Origin: Nitratireductor sp. XY-223
GTDB lineage: Bacteria; Pseudomonadota; Alphaproteobacteria; Rhizobiales; Rhizobiaceae
Assembly: GCF_004959855.1 (NCBI RefSeq)
Contig: NZ_SPNT01000010.1
Location: forward strand, 1-64,000
Length of the DNA: 64,000 nucleotides
Direction of reading: 5' to 3'
The notes under the pieces were generated by a model, which saw only the letters and a list, made by a program, of their open reading frames with translations, had not been told where the DNA came from and did not search any database. Positions within the stretch are counted from its first letter, which is position 1. Every line of letters starts with the position of its first letter. Shown piece after piece: positions 9,281 to 19,262 of this stretch. The translations under genes were made by a program, and so were the position numbers.

Positions 9281-10117
9281 ATGAAGGCGCTTGTTTTTGC
9301 CCATTTTTCGAAAACAGATTCGCTTTCGCCCGGAGTCTTACGGGCCATAGAAACTTACGCACGCCATGTCGATGTAATAGCCTTCGTGTCAACCAGCACC
9401 CTTCCAACAGATGCCCATGATTCTCTGTCAAGAGTTTGCAAACAGATTATCGTGCGAAACAACATTGGCTATGACTTCATGAGCTGGAAGATTGGTCTTG
9501 AAGCAATAAGACCCTATGATCATTTTCAAGAGATCATACTCACCAACGACAGCATAATAGGTCCTTTGGCGGATCCAACATCCTTGTTTGAGAGGCTTTC
9601 GGCAGATCCGCGCGACATTTGCGGCCTTACACTTAGTTGGGAATTTGGGCGTCATATTCAGTCGTATTTTGTTCGATACAAATCTGGTCCATTGCGATCG
9701 CGGGCTTTCGATGCATTTTGGAATGACATAGCACCTAATTCCGAAAAGCAGGAGATTATCCAGCGCTACGAAGTTGCATTGACCGCTTTCATGGAAAAAC
9801 ACGGTCATACAGTTGGCGCTTTGTATGAACCGCGGCGTGATTTTTCTACACCCCAACGCCTGTCTATTTGGGCAGCTAATTTGCGCCTCAACACTCTTGG
9901 CTCTGCCTTACGCAGTTTGCGACGCACGCTGCAAACTCCAAGCCTTAACCCAACACTTTATTTGTGGCGCGAGACGCTCAAAGCAGATCTGCCTTTTGTA
10001 AAAAAAGAGCTCGTGCGCGACAATCCAACCGATCAAAATCTATCGCTTCTTTTCAACGAATTGCAGATGCGATTTGGAATCGATGCCACAATCGTACGGC
10101 ACCTTGCACGACAATAG
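9281..10117 (+). CDS. RgpF-like (rhamnan synthesis protein F domain) glycan biosynthesis protein
   Basis: The protein has the RgpF/DUF616-like pattern: MKALVFAHFSKTDSLSPGVLRAIETY, then IIVRNNIGYDFMSWKIGLEAI, the ILTNDSIIGPL segment, and HIQSYFVRYKSGPLRS. RgpF-domain proteins take part in making rhamnose-containing polysaccharides, which fits the complete dTDP-rhamnose operon a few kilobases away. The frame is open from 9212, but the first 23 residues come from the edge of the IS remnant. I chose the ATG at 9281 (278 residues), where family similarity starts. It is the only plus-strand gene in this part of the locus. Confidence 0.72.
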   Translation: MKALVFAHFSKTDSLSPGVLRAIETYARHVDVIAFVSTSTLPTDAHDSLSRVCKQIIVRNNIGYDFMSWKIGLEAIRPYDHFQEIILTNDSIIGPLADPTSLFERLSADPRDICGLTLSWEFGRHIQSYFVRYKSGPLRSRAFDAFWNDIAPNSEKQEIIQRYEVALTAFMEKHGHTVGALYEPRRDFSTPQRLSIWAANLRLNTLGSALRSLRRTLQTPSLNPTLYLWRETLKADLPFVKKELVRDNPTDQNLSLLFNELQMRFGIDATIVRHLARQ

Positions 10118-10220
10118 CACCGTCGATGAACACTACAACGAGCAGTACGGCAATCAACAACACGCTCGGAATTCGGCAACAACGGCGCGGAAAAACGCCC
10201 GCCCATAGCAGCAATGCCGA

Positions 10221-11114
10221 TTATTCGACTGATCCAAAATTCTGGTAAAGTACAATTTCATCCGTCAGCGCATTTTCAAGGCGCGTGCGCACAGCCGGCG
10301 GAATATCGAGTGCCTCAGTAGAATTTATCTTAGCGGCAACGTTGACCGTCGAAAAATCAAATTCACTGACTCCCAGAAAATCGACTATTTTAGAGAGTTC
10401 ACGCTGCGGCTCTGCAACTACATCCTCAAAGCGGACAACCAAAAGATCCTCTTTCGAGAGATTTCGGCGCAGGCTGTTGATGACGGCACCATATCGTGCA
10501 TGCGCTGAACTGGTACTCTGCAAAAATTCATTGACAACGCTAAGTTCGCCATTGACGAGTTCATCACGTTTACCTGCCGACAATAACTCAAATTTGATAT
10601 GGGACCAGCATCGAGAGACCGGCTCGCGCAGAACGTACATGACTTTTAATTTTGTGCACTGCCGACGAACACCAGCCCATCCGCGATCGCTGAGCAGCGC
10701 ATTGTAATTGGAAAAGTCGGCACACCACCGATTTCCTGCGCCATCAAATATGTCATTTAGCCAGGCACCGTTGACAGGATTTGCCATGTAGCGGTCTACA
10801 TACCAACTCATGATTGAACGCAATGCATCGGCATTGTCCAGTTTAGCGTATCGCCGACGCAAAACGGCCGACAAGCGATGTCGTCGAAAGTTGTTGCTCA
10901 AAACCTGGCGCGGAAAAATTATGCGATTGAGCATGAAACGATTTGATTCCAGTGGCTGCTGTAGGCGCCATGACAACCACTCGGTATGTGCAAAATAGTG
11001 AAGCTCCTTTTCGTGTGAAAAGAATATATCGGGGTGCTTTCTCAATACATCGTATAGAAATGTGGTTCCGGCTTTCATGGCCCCGACCGACAAGAAAAGT
11101 CTTTCAATCGTCAT
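10221..11114 (-). CDS. PAPS-dependent sulfotransferase
   Basis: The 297-residue protein is a typical sulfotransferase-domain enzyme. The PAPS 5'-phosphosulfate loop is LSVGAMKAGTTFLYDVL near residue 10, and the 3'-phosphate site is VMYVLREPVSRCWSHIKFE near residue 165. A late RFEDVVAEPQREL segment is also typical. It would sulfate a carbohydrate in the cytoplasm. The gene lies 21 bases downstream of a GT4 glycosyltransferase gene on the same strand, so sulfation of the locus glycan is the likely role. This is the clearest of the four sulfotransferase-family genes here. Confidence 0.82.
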   Translation of the reverse strand: MTIERLFLSVGAMKAGTTFLYDVLRKHPDIFFSHEKELHYFAHTEWLSWRLQQPLESNRFMLNRIIFPRQVLSNNFRRHRLSAVLRRRYAKLDNADALRSIMSWYVDRYMANPVNGAWLNDIFDGAGNRWCADFSNYNALLSDRGWAGVRRQCTKLKVMYVLREPVSRCWSHIKFELLSAGKRDELVNGELSVVNEFLQSTSSAHARYGAVINSLRRNLSKEDLLVVRFEDVVAEPQRELSKIVDFLGVSEFDFSTVNVAAKINSTEALDIPPAVRTRLENALTDEIVLYQNFGSVE

Positions 11115-11135
11115 TGGCTTAAATAAATTGGCATC

Positions 11136-12404
11136 TCACGAGATTGCCAGCTTCTCCGAAAGCATTCCATCCTGGTCTATTATTTCGCACAACCAGTTTT
11201 CGACCTCTCTCGCCTGGTCATCAGATGACTTGATATTATTCACGTCAAAGCGGGGCGGCACGACCATATCAGCAAGCTCGGTAAGCGCCTCGATTACATT
11301 ATCCCGGTTAGGCGGGAAAGGAAGAATACGCCCGTTCTCGCCATCGACAATGTCTTCTGCCAATCCCCCGGCGTCGGACGCGATCACCCATTTTTTGCGA
11401 ACCAACGCTTCACGTACAACGAGCCCAAACGTTTCCTTCCATCGTGATGGGCAGATTACCGCATCAAATTGCGAGAACGCTTTGTCAATGTCGTTCGGAC
11501 TATACCCAGGAACAACTACCACCGGTAAGTCTGCGGTATTGTGCAGCAATTCCTCCCTCCATGACTGGCCAATATTGGCACCAGCGTCAACGGCGATAAT
11601 CTGTAGCCGCTTCCTGAGATTTGGAGCCCTGCGAAGGGCAGCCACAATTAGGTTCCACCCCTTTATCGCACCAGGCCCGCCCACGTAACCGACGCGGATT
11701 GGCTCTCCGACCCAATCCAATCGAGCCAGACCGACATCGTCCGGCGGTGGCACAACCCCGTTTTTGTTCACCCGTACGAGATCCTTGGAAAGCCCATTGG
11801 CTATCAACATGTCGCGGGCATAAGCACTTGGAGTCAATACCAAATTCGCCTTTGATAGCTGGTTCACTAGATAGTCTGTGCGCTGAACTGTGGCATTTGT
11901 GTCAGGCGAACACATAGAGCATCGTTTGACGTCGATCTTGCGTTGCGCACAAAACTCGCCAGTTACATCGATCATGAACTGGCGTTCACAAAAATACCAA
12001 AAGTCATGAACTGTTACTGCAAAGGGCGTACCCTCAGATTTCAATATATCAAAGAATGATGCACCCAGCTCCTGCACACAGTGAACATGAACAACATCAG
12101 GGCGAACAAAATCAAGAACTTGCTTAAGCGCGTCATCAAATTTGGAGTTTTTGGTGCGCTCCAACGGGCTTTCCGAGGTCCGGTTCTTCAATGAAACAAC
12201 AAAACCGTCGAAGCCGAAGCGCGTACGATAACGTATTGTTCGAGTGGTCGCTGGTGCACCAAACGCCGCTGAAAGTGCAGTAACGTCAAACCGCCCAGTA
12301 GAATTCATTCGTGCGGCCAATTGCTCAGCTACTACGGTCGCTCCCCCAAAAGAGGTCGGTTCAAAATATATGTTAATGACGAGAAGGCGCACAAGAATAT
12401 CCAA
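11136..12404 (-). CDS. GT4-family glycosyltransferase
   Basis: The protein (422 residues from the TTG at 12404) has a complete GT4 layout: acceptor loop INIYFEPTSFGGATVVAEQLA, nucleotide-binding strand IRVGYVGGPGAIKGWNLIVAAL, and donor motif CPSRWKETFGLVVREALVRKKWVIAS with the E-x7-E acids. A cysteine pair segment CERQFMI...CAQRKIDVKRCSMC resembles the insert seen in a subset of GT4 enzymes. The start is uncertain: neither the TTG at 12404 nor a GTG at 12392 has a good ribosome binding site. With TTG it overlaps the upstream glycosyltransferase gene by 32 bases. Confidence 0.85.
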   Translation of the reverse strand: MDILVRLLVINIYFEPTSFGGATVVAEQLAARMNSTGRFDVTALSAAFGAPATTRTIRYRTRFGFDGFVVSLKNRTSESPLERTKNSKFDDALKQVLDFVRPDVVHVHCVQELGASFFDILKSEGTPFAVTVHDFWYFCERQFMIDVTGEFCAQRKIDVKRCSMCSPDTNATVQRTDYLVNQLSKANLVLTPSAYARDMLIANGLSKDLVRVNKNGVVPPPDDVGLARLDWVGEPIRVGYVGGPGAIKGWNLIVAALRRAPNLRKRLQIIAVDAGANIGQSWREELLHNTADLPVVVVPGYSPNDIDKAFSQFDAVICPSRWKETFGLVVREALVRKKWVIASDAGGLAEDIVDGENGRILPFPPNRDNVIEALTELADMVVPPRFDVNNIKSSDDQAREVENWLCEIIDQDGMLSEKLAIS

Positions 12405-13743
12405 GGAGTGCTTTATTGAGACTTGCGCCTAAATCTGGGCGGTAAGATCCGACCGCATATTCTGATTCCACAAATGCGCGCGCGCGCAATCCCATTTGTT
12501 GTCGCTCAGACGCATCATCGCGGGCTTGCTCAAGCGCCGTCAACCACTCCTCTTCAGACACGAGCCATCCGGTTTCGCCATTTCGAACAAGGGCTGCGTA
12601 GTCCCCAACCCGCGACGCAATGACAGGAACTCGAACCAGTGCCGCGTCTATATACCGCACGATGCTTTTGCAACGATTGAACTCATTGTCGACCAGCGGC
12701 ACCACAACAAAATCACACCCCGCTATGGCATTTATATAATCGCTATAATCGGCTACCGCTGCGTTCGTAATCCGGCCACCAAGATCGTCAAATAAAGATC
12801 TTTCGTTTACGTGCCCAAACAACAGCAGGTTGACGTCCTCCCGCTCTTTCATGAAACGCGCTATAGCAGGCGCCGCGACATCAAAATCGGCTTCATGCGC
12901 AAGTGATCCGGAAAAATATCCGATGCGAACAGCACTCGATTGTTGTTCCGGATTAGCACAATAAATCTCGTCACCTAGCTCCAACGCCTCCTTATCAGCA
13001 ACATTTCGCCATACAAATGCGGGTTTTCCACCCGAGGCCAGACACATGATTTCCGCAAGAGCCGGGGTGCTCGCCAGCATGAAATCACAGCGCACCATTG
13101 CATCACGCGTGGCCGATGAATCGCGTAAGAGCGCTTCGCGCGTGTGTGGATCAATTGCACTAACATTTGCGTTTGCGATGATGATGTCGCGATCAAACAT
13201 TGGATCATCAATGTCATAAAGCGTTGGTACGCCCAGTCGAGCTGCTTCTGAACAATAGTTCATGAACGCGTCGTTCATGGACAAACGGTAAAAAATCACC
13301 GCACTAGAAAATTGAATCGCGTTAATCGCATTGGGAATATCTTCAGCGTGCACAAATGTTGCCCTTACCCCCAGTCCTCGCAAGAAAGCGATTTTGTTTT
13401 CAATACGATACCGGTGACACTGTTCTAGTGTCGTATCTGATATAATGACGACATTTGGAAAGCGCGCCGGTCGCGGTTTGGCGCGAGGGCCGAGAATCGA
13501 CAAATACTCGTTGTGCGATTCGATATATGTCAGGTTGTTCTTTTGTGTGGGAGCGACTTCAAGAAGACGCGCATGAAGCCGAAGAGACTGTTGGATCCGC
13601 CTCACAGCCTCGCGGATGCCCTTTGAACGGACAATATGGACTGTCTTGGCAAACGCGCCCGTTACACCGTTCATGTGTAATGAGCTTACGGCACCTCTGA
13701 TAAGCAATGGCCAAACAATTATTTGCCGAAAATCCAGCCTCAT
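12373..13743 (-). CDS. Glycosyltransferase, GT-B fold
   Basis: In this 456-residue protein the second half has the GT-B donor-binding pattern: VRIGYFSGSLAHEADFDVAAPAI, then ADYSDYINAIAGCDFVVVPLVDNEFNRCKS and VPVIASRVGDYAALVRNGETGWLV. The first 90 residues are basic with a hydrophobic stretch (IIVWPLLIRGAVSSL) that may sit on the membrane. The segment LEQCHRYRIENKIAFLRGLGV is typical of GT4-like enzymes that lack the usual GG loop. It lies between the rhamnose operon and another GT4 gene on the same strand. The sugar donor is unknown. Confidence 0.72.
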   Translation of the reverse strand: MRLDFRQIIVWPLLIRGAVSSLHMNGVTGAFAKTVHIVRSKGIREAVRRIQQSLRLHARLLEVAPTQKNNLTYIESHNEYLSILGPRAKPRPARFPNVVIISDTTLEQCHRYRIENKIAFLRGLGVRATFVHAEDIPNAINAIQFSSAVIFYRLSMNDAFMNYCSEAARLGVPTLYDIDDPMFDRDIIIANANVSAIDPHTREALLRDSSATRDAMVRCDFMLASTPALAEIMCLASGGKPAFVWRNVADKEALELGDEIYCANPEQQSSAVRIGYFSGSLAHEADFDVAAPAIARFMKEREDVNLLLFGHVNERSLFDDLGGRITNAAVADYSDYINAIAGCDFVVVPLVDNEFNRCKSIVRYIDAALVRVPVIASRVGDYAALVRNGETGWLVSEEEWLTALEQARDDASERQQMGLRARAFVESEYAVGSYRPDLGASLNKALLGYSCAPSRH

Positions 13744-13817
13744 CGGATTACAACATCAAGAGCATTCTAATATGGTTTGTTTGGTTAAGATATTGCGCTG
13801 AGTAAACAAGCACATGC

Positions 13818-14651
13818 TCACAACGTCAACGCACTATCCCCGCGCAACTTCTGTACACTTAGCCTTGAGTCTTTCGGCCTTGCCGCCTTTGTCTGATACT
13901 TAACCGACAATATCCGCCTGATTGTGGCAAAGGGCCCGCCTGCCGCCCTGCTCGCATCCATAATCTTCTCTGCGAAATCCGCCCAGCTCATCGAATCCGG
14001 GCTGGCAAGATGGAACACTCCGTAGCAGGACGGGTCACCACTGCCAAGCAGCCTCCCGGAGATATCCAGAATAGCATCCGCAATTTCATAAGCCGAAGTC
14101 GGGTTGCCGATCTGGTCGTCCACCACCGCGATCTCATCGCGGGTTTCGGCGAGCTTCAGCATGGTGTTCCTGAAATTCTTTCCGTAGGGGCTGTAGACCC
14201 ACGCCGTGCGCAGGATGACGTGCCGCGGATTGGCGGCGGCCACCGCCTTCTCGCCGGCGAGCTTGCTGGCGCCGTAGACGGTCTGCGGGTCCGGTTCATC
14301 GTCTTCCGTATAGGGCCGGTCGAGGTCTCCGGAAAAGACGTAGTCGGTCGAAAGATGGATGACCGGCGCGTCAATGGCCTTTGCCGCGGCGGCAACCGCG
14401 CCGGCGCCGGTTTCGTTGACAGCAAAGGCGATGTCCGCTTCGTCCTCCGCCCCGTCGACATCCGTATAGGCCGCCGCCGAGACAACAACATCCGGCGCGT
14501 GCGCCTCAACGATACGGCCAATTCCCTCCGGCTTCAGCAGATCGAGCTCGGGCCGGCCGACGGCGATGAGTTCCACGTCATCGCGAACCGCGGCCCTGTC
14601 CTGCAGACAGCGCGATACCTGCCCCTTTGTTCCGGTCACGAGAAGTTTCAC
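13818..14651 (-). CDS. rfbD: dTDP-4-dehydrorhamnose reductase
   Basis: RfbD carries out the last step to dTDP-L-rhamnose, reducing dTDP-4-dehydro-L-rhamnose with NAD(P)H. The nucleotide-binding motif (VTGTKGQVS) is at the N-terminus, and the SDR catalytic pair is in [23 protein letters not shown]-type sequence ([18 protein letters not shown]) is a hallmark of the family. The frame runs open to 14723, but a GTG at 14651 gives [10 protein letters not shown] and overlaps the stop of rfbB by four bases (GTGA), so I chose it (277 residues). It is the last gene of the GT2-rfbA-rfbC-rfbB-rfbD run. Confidence 0.92.
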   Translation of the reverse strand: MKLLVTGTKGQVSRCLQDRAAVRDDVELIAVGRPELDLLKPEGIGRIVEAHAPDVVVSAAAYTDVDGAEDEADIAFAVNETGAGAVAAAAKAIDAPVIHLSTDYVFSGDLDRPYTEDDEPDPQTVYGASKLAGEKAVAAANPRHVILRTAWVYSPYGKNFRNTMLKLAETRDEIAVVDDQIGNPTSAYEIADAILDISGRLLGSGDPSCYGVFHLASPDSMSWADFAEKIMDASRAAGGPFATIRRILSVKYQTKAARPKDSRLSVQKLRGDSALTL

Positions 14652-15718
14652 GCCGCGCCCTTGTCCAAATCGCCAAGCCTTTCCCCGGAGTAGGCGCCTT
14701 CGCGGATCGGCCGCCACCACCATTCGTTTTGCAGGAACCAGTCAACGGTCCGCTCAAGCCCGCTCTCGAAGCTCTCGCGCGGGGCCCAGCCGAGTTCGCG
14801 CCGTGTCTTCGAAGCATCGATCGCATAGCGCCGGTCATGGCCCGGCCGGTCGGTCACGAAGGCAATCAGGTCGCGATGGCTGTCGCCGCCCCGGCGCGGG
14901 CGCACCGCGTCGAGAATATCGCAAATGGCTTCGACCACCTGCAGATTGGTGCGCTCCGCATCGCCGCCGATATTGTAGCTCTCGCCGACGGTTCCCCGGG
15001 CGAGCACGGCAGCCAGTGCCCGCGCGTGATCTTCCACATGCAGCCAGTCGCGCACATTCTCGCCCTTGCCGTAAACCGGCAGCGGCTTTTCGTCGAGCGC
15101 GTTCAAGATGATGAGCGGAATGAGTTTTTCCGGGAAATGGAACGGTCCGTAATTGTTCGAACAATTGGAAAGGACGACCGGGAGGCCGTAGGTCCCGCCC
15201 CAGGCGCGCACCAGGTGGTCCGATGCCGCCTTTGAAGCCGAATAGGGCGACGATGGCGCATAGGGCGTTTCCTCGGTGAACACGCCGCCGTCGAGGGGCA
15301 GGTCGCCGAAGACCTCATCTGTAGAGACATGATGAAAGCGGAACCGCGCCTGGCTCTCGTCGGGCAACAACCGCCAGTGGGTAAGCGCTGCGCTGAGCAG
15401 GTGATAGGTGCCGACGACATTGGTCTGAATGAAGGCGGCCGGTCCGTCGATCGACCGGTCGACATGGCTTTCCGCGGCTAGGTGCATGACGGCTTCGATG
15501 CGCTCCTGCTGCAGGATTTGCAGCACACGCGCCTCGTCGCAGATATCGGCCTTGACATGTTTGTAGTTTTGCCGGTTTTCGATGGACCGAAGCGAAGCGA
15601 GATTGCCGGCATAGGTCAGCTTGTCGAGATTGACGACGACATTGGCCGGATCATCCGCCAGGTGCCGGCAAACGGCAGATCCGATGAATCCCGCACCGCC
15701 CGTAACGAGAACCCGCAT
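14648..15718 (-). CDS. rfbB: dTDP-glucose 4,6-dehydratase
   Basis: RfbB converts dTDP-glucose to dTDP-4-keto-6-deoxyglucose using bound NAD. The 356-residue protein starts with the Rossmann motif [12 protein letters not shown], has the STDEVFGDL segment with the catalytic T-D-E set, and has the [15 protein letters not shown] active-site tyrosine and lysine. Length is normal for the family. It lies 17 bases after rfbC and overlaps rfbD by four bases, so the operon is translationally coupled. Confidence 0.95.
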   Translation of the reverse strand: MRVLVTGGAGFIGSAVCRHLADDPANVVVNLDKLTYAGNLASLRSIENRQNYKHVKADICDEARVLQILQQERIEAVMHLAAESHVDRSIDGPAAFIQTNVVGTYHLLSAALTHWRLLPDESQARFRFHHVSTDEVFGDLPLDGGVFTEETPYAPSSPYSASKAASDHLVRAWGGTYGLPVVLSNCSNNYGPFHFPEKLIPLIILNALDEKPLPVYGKGENVRDWLHVEDHARALAAVLARGTVGESYNIGGDAERTNLQVVEAICDILDAVRPRRGGDSHRDLIAFVTDRPGHDRRYAIDASKTRRELGWAPRESFESGLERTVDWFLQNEWWWRPIREGAYSGERLGDLDKGAA

Positions 15719-15735
15719 TTTCCTCTCCGAACCCC

Positions 15736-16284
15736 CTAGAATGTCTCGGCGTCGGCCAGGAGCGGCGCCGCGCGATCCTTGTCCGACATAACGATATCAG
15801 CCCGCGCTACCGGCCATTCGATATTGATATCGGGATCGTCAAACCGAATTGCGCGGTCATGCTGCGGCGAATAGTAATCCGTCACCTTATAGACGACCTC
15901 GGTGTCATCCTCCAGTGTCAGAAAGCCGTGTGCGAAACCTTTTGGTATAAAAATCTGGTTCCAGGCATCGGCCGAGACGACCAGCGAGACCGAGGCGCCG
16001 AAACTGGGGGAGTTGCGGCGAATGTCGACGGCGACATCAAGGATTGATCCCCTCGAGACCCGCACGAGCTTGTCCTGCGCCGCGGGCGGAAGCTGATAGT
16101 GCAGCCCCCGCAACACCCCCTTGTGGCGCGAATAGGAAAAATTGTCCTGAACGAATTCAAGGCGGATTCCCGAATTTTCCAGCCGGGACCTGTTGTAGGT
16201 TTCGGAAAAGAAGCCGCGGCTGTCCCCGTGCCGATCCGGTCGGATTTCCAGGACGCCCCCAAGGCCGAGCTCGCGCATCTCCAT
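15736..16284 (-). CDS. rfbC: dTDP-4-dehydrorhamnose 3,5-epimerase
   Basis: RfbC epimerises C3 and C5 of dTDP-4-keto-6-deoxyglucose. The 182-residue cupin protein has [12 protein letters not shown] at residues of about 20-31, the histidine segment [13 protein letters not shown], and the [11 protein letters not shown] motif, all standard for the family. Its ATG shares one base with the TGA of rfbA (TGATG), so the two are translated together. Confidence 0.95.
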   Translation of the reverse strand: MEMRELGLGGVLEIRPDRHGDSRGFFSETYNRSRLENSGIRLEFVQDNFSYSRHKGVLRGLHYQLPPAAQDKLVRVSRGSILDVAVDIRRNSPSFGASVSLVVSADAWNQIFIPKGFAHGFLTLEDDTEVVYKVTDYYSPQHDRAIRFDDPDINIEWPVARADIVMSDKDRAAPLLADAETF

Positions 16285-17159
16285 CAGGCCAGCTCCGCGG
16301 CGCGCCGCTTGAGATAATGGGCATAGGGCGTGTTGCCCAGCGCCTGCGCGTGTTTGACAACATCGTCCGGCTGGAGCCAGCCCATCACGAGGCCGATCTC
16401 TTCCGGGCAGGCAATCTTGATGCCCTGCCGGTGTTCGATCGTCCGCACGAAAGCAGAAGCCTCGTGCAGGCTGTCATGGGTTCCGGTGTCAAGCCAGGCA
16501 TAGCCGCGGCCCAGCTGGTGGACGAGCAGGTCTCCCCGCTCCAGGTAGATGTTGTTGACGGCCGTGATTTCCAGTTCGCCGCGGTCCGAAGGCGCGATCG
16601 ACTGCGCGATATCCAGCACGTCATTGTCGTAGAAATAGAGCCCGGTGACCGCCCAATTGGACTTCGGCACATCCGGCTTTTCCTCGATGCTGAGCGCCAC
16701 TTTCGAATGCGGATCGAATTCGACGACGCCATAGCGGTGCGGATCGTCCACATGATAGGCGAAAACGGATGCTCCTTTGTCGCGCGCCGCCGCCTGCTGG
16801 CACAGCCGCGAAAGTCCGTCGCCGAAATAGATATTGTCGCCCAGGATCATGGAAACGCTGTCCGTGCCGACGAACGCCCGCCCGATGATGAAAGCCTCCG
16901 CCAGCCCGTTCGGTTGCGGCTGTTCCGCATAGCTTAGACTAACGCCGTAGTTGCTTCCGTCGCCGAGCATCGCTTCGAAGACCGGCAGGTCCCGCGGCGT
17001 GGAAATGACCAGGATTTCCCGAATACCCGACAGCATCAGGACACTGAGCGGATAGTAGATCATCGGCTTGTCGTAAACCGGCAGCAACTGCTTTGAAACC
17101 GCAAGCGTAAGCGGGTAAAGGCGTGTTCCGCTGCCGCCCGCAAGGATTATGCCTTTCAT
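16284..17159 (-). CDS. rfbA: Glucose-1-phosphate thymidylyltransferase
   Basis: RfbA joins dTTP and glucose 1-phosphate to give dTDP-glucose, the first step of the dTDP-rhamnose pathway. The signature [11 protein letters not shown] is at residues 8-18, and the GDNIYFG, VEEKP-like ([21 protein letters not shown]) and [10 protein letters not shown] segments are all present. The open frame reaches 17198, but MKGIILAGG at 17159 is the family start, giving 291 residues, the normal length. It lies 25 bases downstream of the GT2 gene. Confidence 0.95.
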   Translation of the reverse strand: MKGIILAGGSGTRLYPLTLAVSKQLLPVYDKPMIYYPLSVLMLSGIREILVISTPRDLPVFEAMLGDGSNYGVSLSYAEQPQPNGLAEAFIIGRAFVGTDSVSMILGDNIYFGDGLSRLCQQAAARDKGASVFAYHVDDPHRYGVVEFDPHSKVALSIEEKPDVPKSNWAVTGLYFYDNDVLDIAQSIAPSDRGELEITAVNNIYLERGDLLVHQLGRGYAWLDTGTHDSLHEASAFVRTIEHRQGIKIACPEEIGLVMGWLQPDDVVKHAQALGNTPYAHYLKRRAAELA

Positions 17160-17184
17160 ACGATCCTCTATACCCGGTGAATGT

Positions 17185-18132
17185 TCAAAGCCTGTCAATT
17201 AACGCGGCGACATACAATCCAAAGTTGCCGTTCGCGGTCTGCCGGTATATGCCGGATTTGCGCAGACGCCGCAATCGGCCCGCCGTCGATTCCTCGGTCC
17301 TGATCGAGTGAAACTCGTCCACCACCGCGCGAGATTCCTCATTCAACAGGTCGTAACATGTCCGCAGGCCGTCAAGATTGCGATCGCTCCATGCAGCAAG
17401 CTGACCCCTGAACAACCGGCTCGCACGCGCAATACGTGATCGCCAACTGATGTTGTCGCCCACCAGATTGCCGCCATGCTGACGGTAACCGAGGCGCGGT
17501 TCCGGGTCATAGATGAACGTGCCGCCGCAACCTGTGACCATAATGTAGCACCACCAGTCGTGGCTTACGAAGGATGTTCTGCGCGCACTTTCGCTAAGCA
17601 CGTTCCAGGCCGCTCTGTTGGCCACCATGGTATTGCCGCCCGCAATGTTCTGCACAATGGCATTGCGAAAACCCGGGCTGCGCCGGAAATGCGGCGAAAG
17701 ACCTGTCTGGCGGCCGTTGTCGTCGACAATGCGCGTTCGGCTGCCGTAAAGTGCGGGTCGATCGGGACCGCACGATGACAGCGCCTGGATTGCCACTTCG
17801 AGCTTGTCTGCATCCCAGATATCGTCCTGGTCACTGAAAGCGACATAATCGGCATCAATCCCGTCGTTGCGCATCAGGCTTCTGAAATTCTCTGAAAATC
17901 CCTTTTGCGGCCCGTCGACGATATGAACTCCGCCCTTGGTCCACTGCGATGCGACGCTGTCCAGGATGGCCGGCGACTCATCCGACGAGCCATCGTCACT
18001 CACCCAAAGATCTATATGGTCGACAGTCTGGTTGCCGATTGTGCGGATCTGCTCGCGCAGAAAGCGCGCGCCATTGTAGACCCCCATCAATACAGCAACG
18101 GTATCTGTTTCAGCAGCAGGTTTGGCGTTCAC
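17185..18132 (-). CDS. GT2-family glycosyltransferase (rhamnosyltransferase-like)
   Basis: The 315-residue GT-A enzyme has [21 protein letters not shown] at the N-terminus, [13 protein letters not shown] for nucleotide binding, and [16 protein letters not shown] with the metal-binding acids. The later [10 protein letters not shown] and [11 protein letters not shown] segments match rhamnosyltransferase-like GT2 proteins. It heads the operon that makes dTDP-L-rhamnose, which supports, but does not prove, that it transfers rhamnose. It is transcribed divergently from the phosphoglycosyl transferase gene at 18297, so the 164 bases between them should hold both promoters. Confidence 0.85.
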   Translation of the reverse strand: MNAKPAAETDTVAVLMGVYNGARFLREQIRTIGNQTVDHIDLWVSDDGSSDESPAILDSVASQWTKGGVHIVDGPQKGFSENFRSLMRNDGIDADYVAFSDQDDIWDADKLEVAIQALSSCGPDRPALYGSRTRIVDDNGRQTGLSPHFRRSPGFRNAIVQNIAGGNTMVANRAAWNVLSESARRTSFVSHDWWCYIMVTGCGGTFIYDPEPRLGYRQHGGNLVGDNISWRSRIARASRLFRGQLAAWSDRNLDGLRTCYDLLNEESRAVVDEFHSIRTEESTAGRLRRLRKSGIYRQTANGNFGLYVAALIDRL

Positions 18133-18296
18133 GTCTTCATCCTGCTTCCACAGCCTCAGGGTGCATCAGGAGGCCACGGCAACGTACCAATTCGCTGCAC
18201 GGCCAAACATGAATGTGTGATGCCCCCATTCAGCGGATAGCAATGGGAATACAATTGTGTCAAATGGATGTTCGTCCCCACCGGCAGTCGCTGCAA

Positions 18297-18836
18297 ATGA
18301 AACGCCTCGTTGACATCCTCGTCGCCTTCCTCATTCTCGCCCTCCTGTGGCCGTTGATCCTGCTCCTCGCCTTCCTTATCCGCCTTGAAAGTCCCGGCAA
18401 TCCTTTCTTTGCCCAGACGCGCCTGGGATGCGGGGAAAGGCCGTTCACGATCTGGAAATTGCGCACAATGCGCGCCGGCACGCCGCATAGGGGCAGCCAT
18501 GAGGTGGGTGCGGAGTCGCACACGCGCCTCGGGGCTCTGCTGCGCGGCACGCGGCTCGACGAGTTGCCGCAGGCGCTCAATATTCTTGCCGGCCAGATGT
18601 CGCTGGTCGGACCCCGCCCCTGCCTGCCGAGCCAGGACGCGGTGATCGCCGAGCGCCGCCAGAACGGCGTCTTCGCGATCCGGCCGGGCGTCACCGGTCT
18701 GTCGCAGATCCGCGGCATCGACATGTCCCGCCCCGCAGACCTGGCGCAATGCGACCGCGAATATATGGAGCGCCAGTCGCTGGCGCTGGATCTGCGGATC
18801 TGTTTCAAGACCGTCGCCGCAGTGCTGGCCCCGTAA
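18297..18836 (+). CDS. Small polyprenyl-phosphate sugar phosphotransferase (phosphoglycosyl transferase)
   Basis: This monotopic phosphoglycosyl transferase would move a sugar 1-phosphate onto undecaprenyl phosphate and so start repeat-unit assembly on the inner membrane. It has one N-terminal hydrophobic helix (residues about 3-25), then RLGCGERPFTIWKLRTMR, LRGTRLDELPQALNILAGQMSLVGPRP with the catalytic D-E pair, and GVTGLSQIRG. The frame is open from 18213; MKRLVDIL at 18297 is the family start (179 residues). No strong ribosome binding site precedes either start. The C-terminus is a little shorter than in many relatives. Confidence 0.88.
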   Translation: MKRLVDILVAFLILALLWPLILLLAFLIRLESPGNPFFAQTRLGCGERPFTIWKLRTMRAGTPHRGSHEVGAESHTRLGALLRGTRLDELPQALNILAGQMSLVGPRPCLPSQDAVIAERRQNGVFAIRPGVTGLSQIRGIDMSRPADLAQCDREYMERQSLALDLRICFKTVAAVLAP

Positions 18837-19262
18837 TCGGCTTCAACCTGCGGCCGAATTTCTACGTTCAACTGCTTTCTATTCGGCCGGCATGCGCTGC
18901 ACACGCCTATGCATCGACCACAGACAATTTTGAAAGCGGCTGCTGCGCCGTCGCAGCGACCGACGTCCATATTGAGGCAGCCGCGAGGTCACCTCCGCAG
19001 CGGCATCCACTGACACCGTTGCATCATGGCTGACTTATGGGATCAAAAAAGCCGGCTATCTATCCCACGTTCTGAACGGGGCGATTGTTTGCTTTACCCG
19101 CGAAAGAGCCATAGAAACAATGTCGGCTCCGTCGATCGCAACAGGCTCGAAGACCGATCGTCGCGGCTTGATGAGTGGGCGGCGAGTGGAACCGGATTGC
19201 CTAGGCGGAAAGGCAATCCCGTACTTAAAATATTCAGATCTGACTAGAGTGACGGTTTTGAG
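18837..19262. other. Gene-free stretch between polysaccharide genes
   Basis: No recognisable gene. One plus-strand frame stays open from about 18975 to 19264 without a start codon near its left end (it includes WLTYGIKKAGYLSHVLNG); it may be the tail of a lost gene. The stretch separates the phosphoglycosyl transferase from the AT-richer GT4 gene at 19263 and probably marks the junction of two acquired segments. Confidence 0.3.

Noticed and set aside
19190-19215. Possible sigma-54 promoter (TGGAAC...TTGCC)
   Set aside because: The gap between GG and GC is nine bases, not ten, and TGGAAC departs from the consensus.
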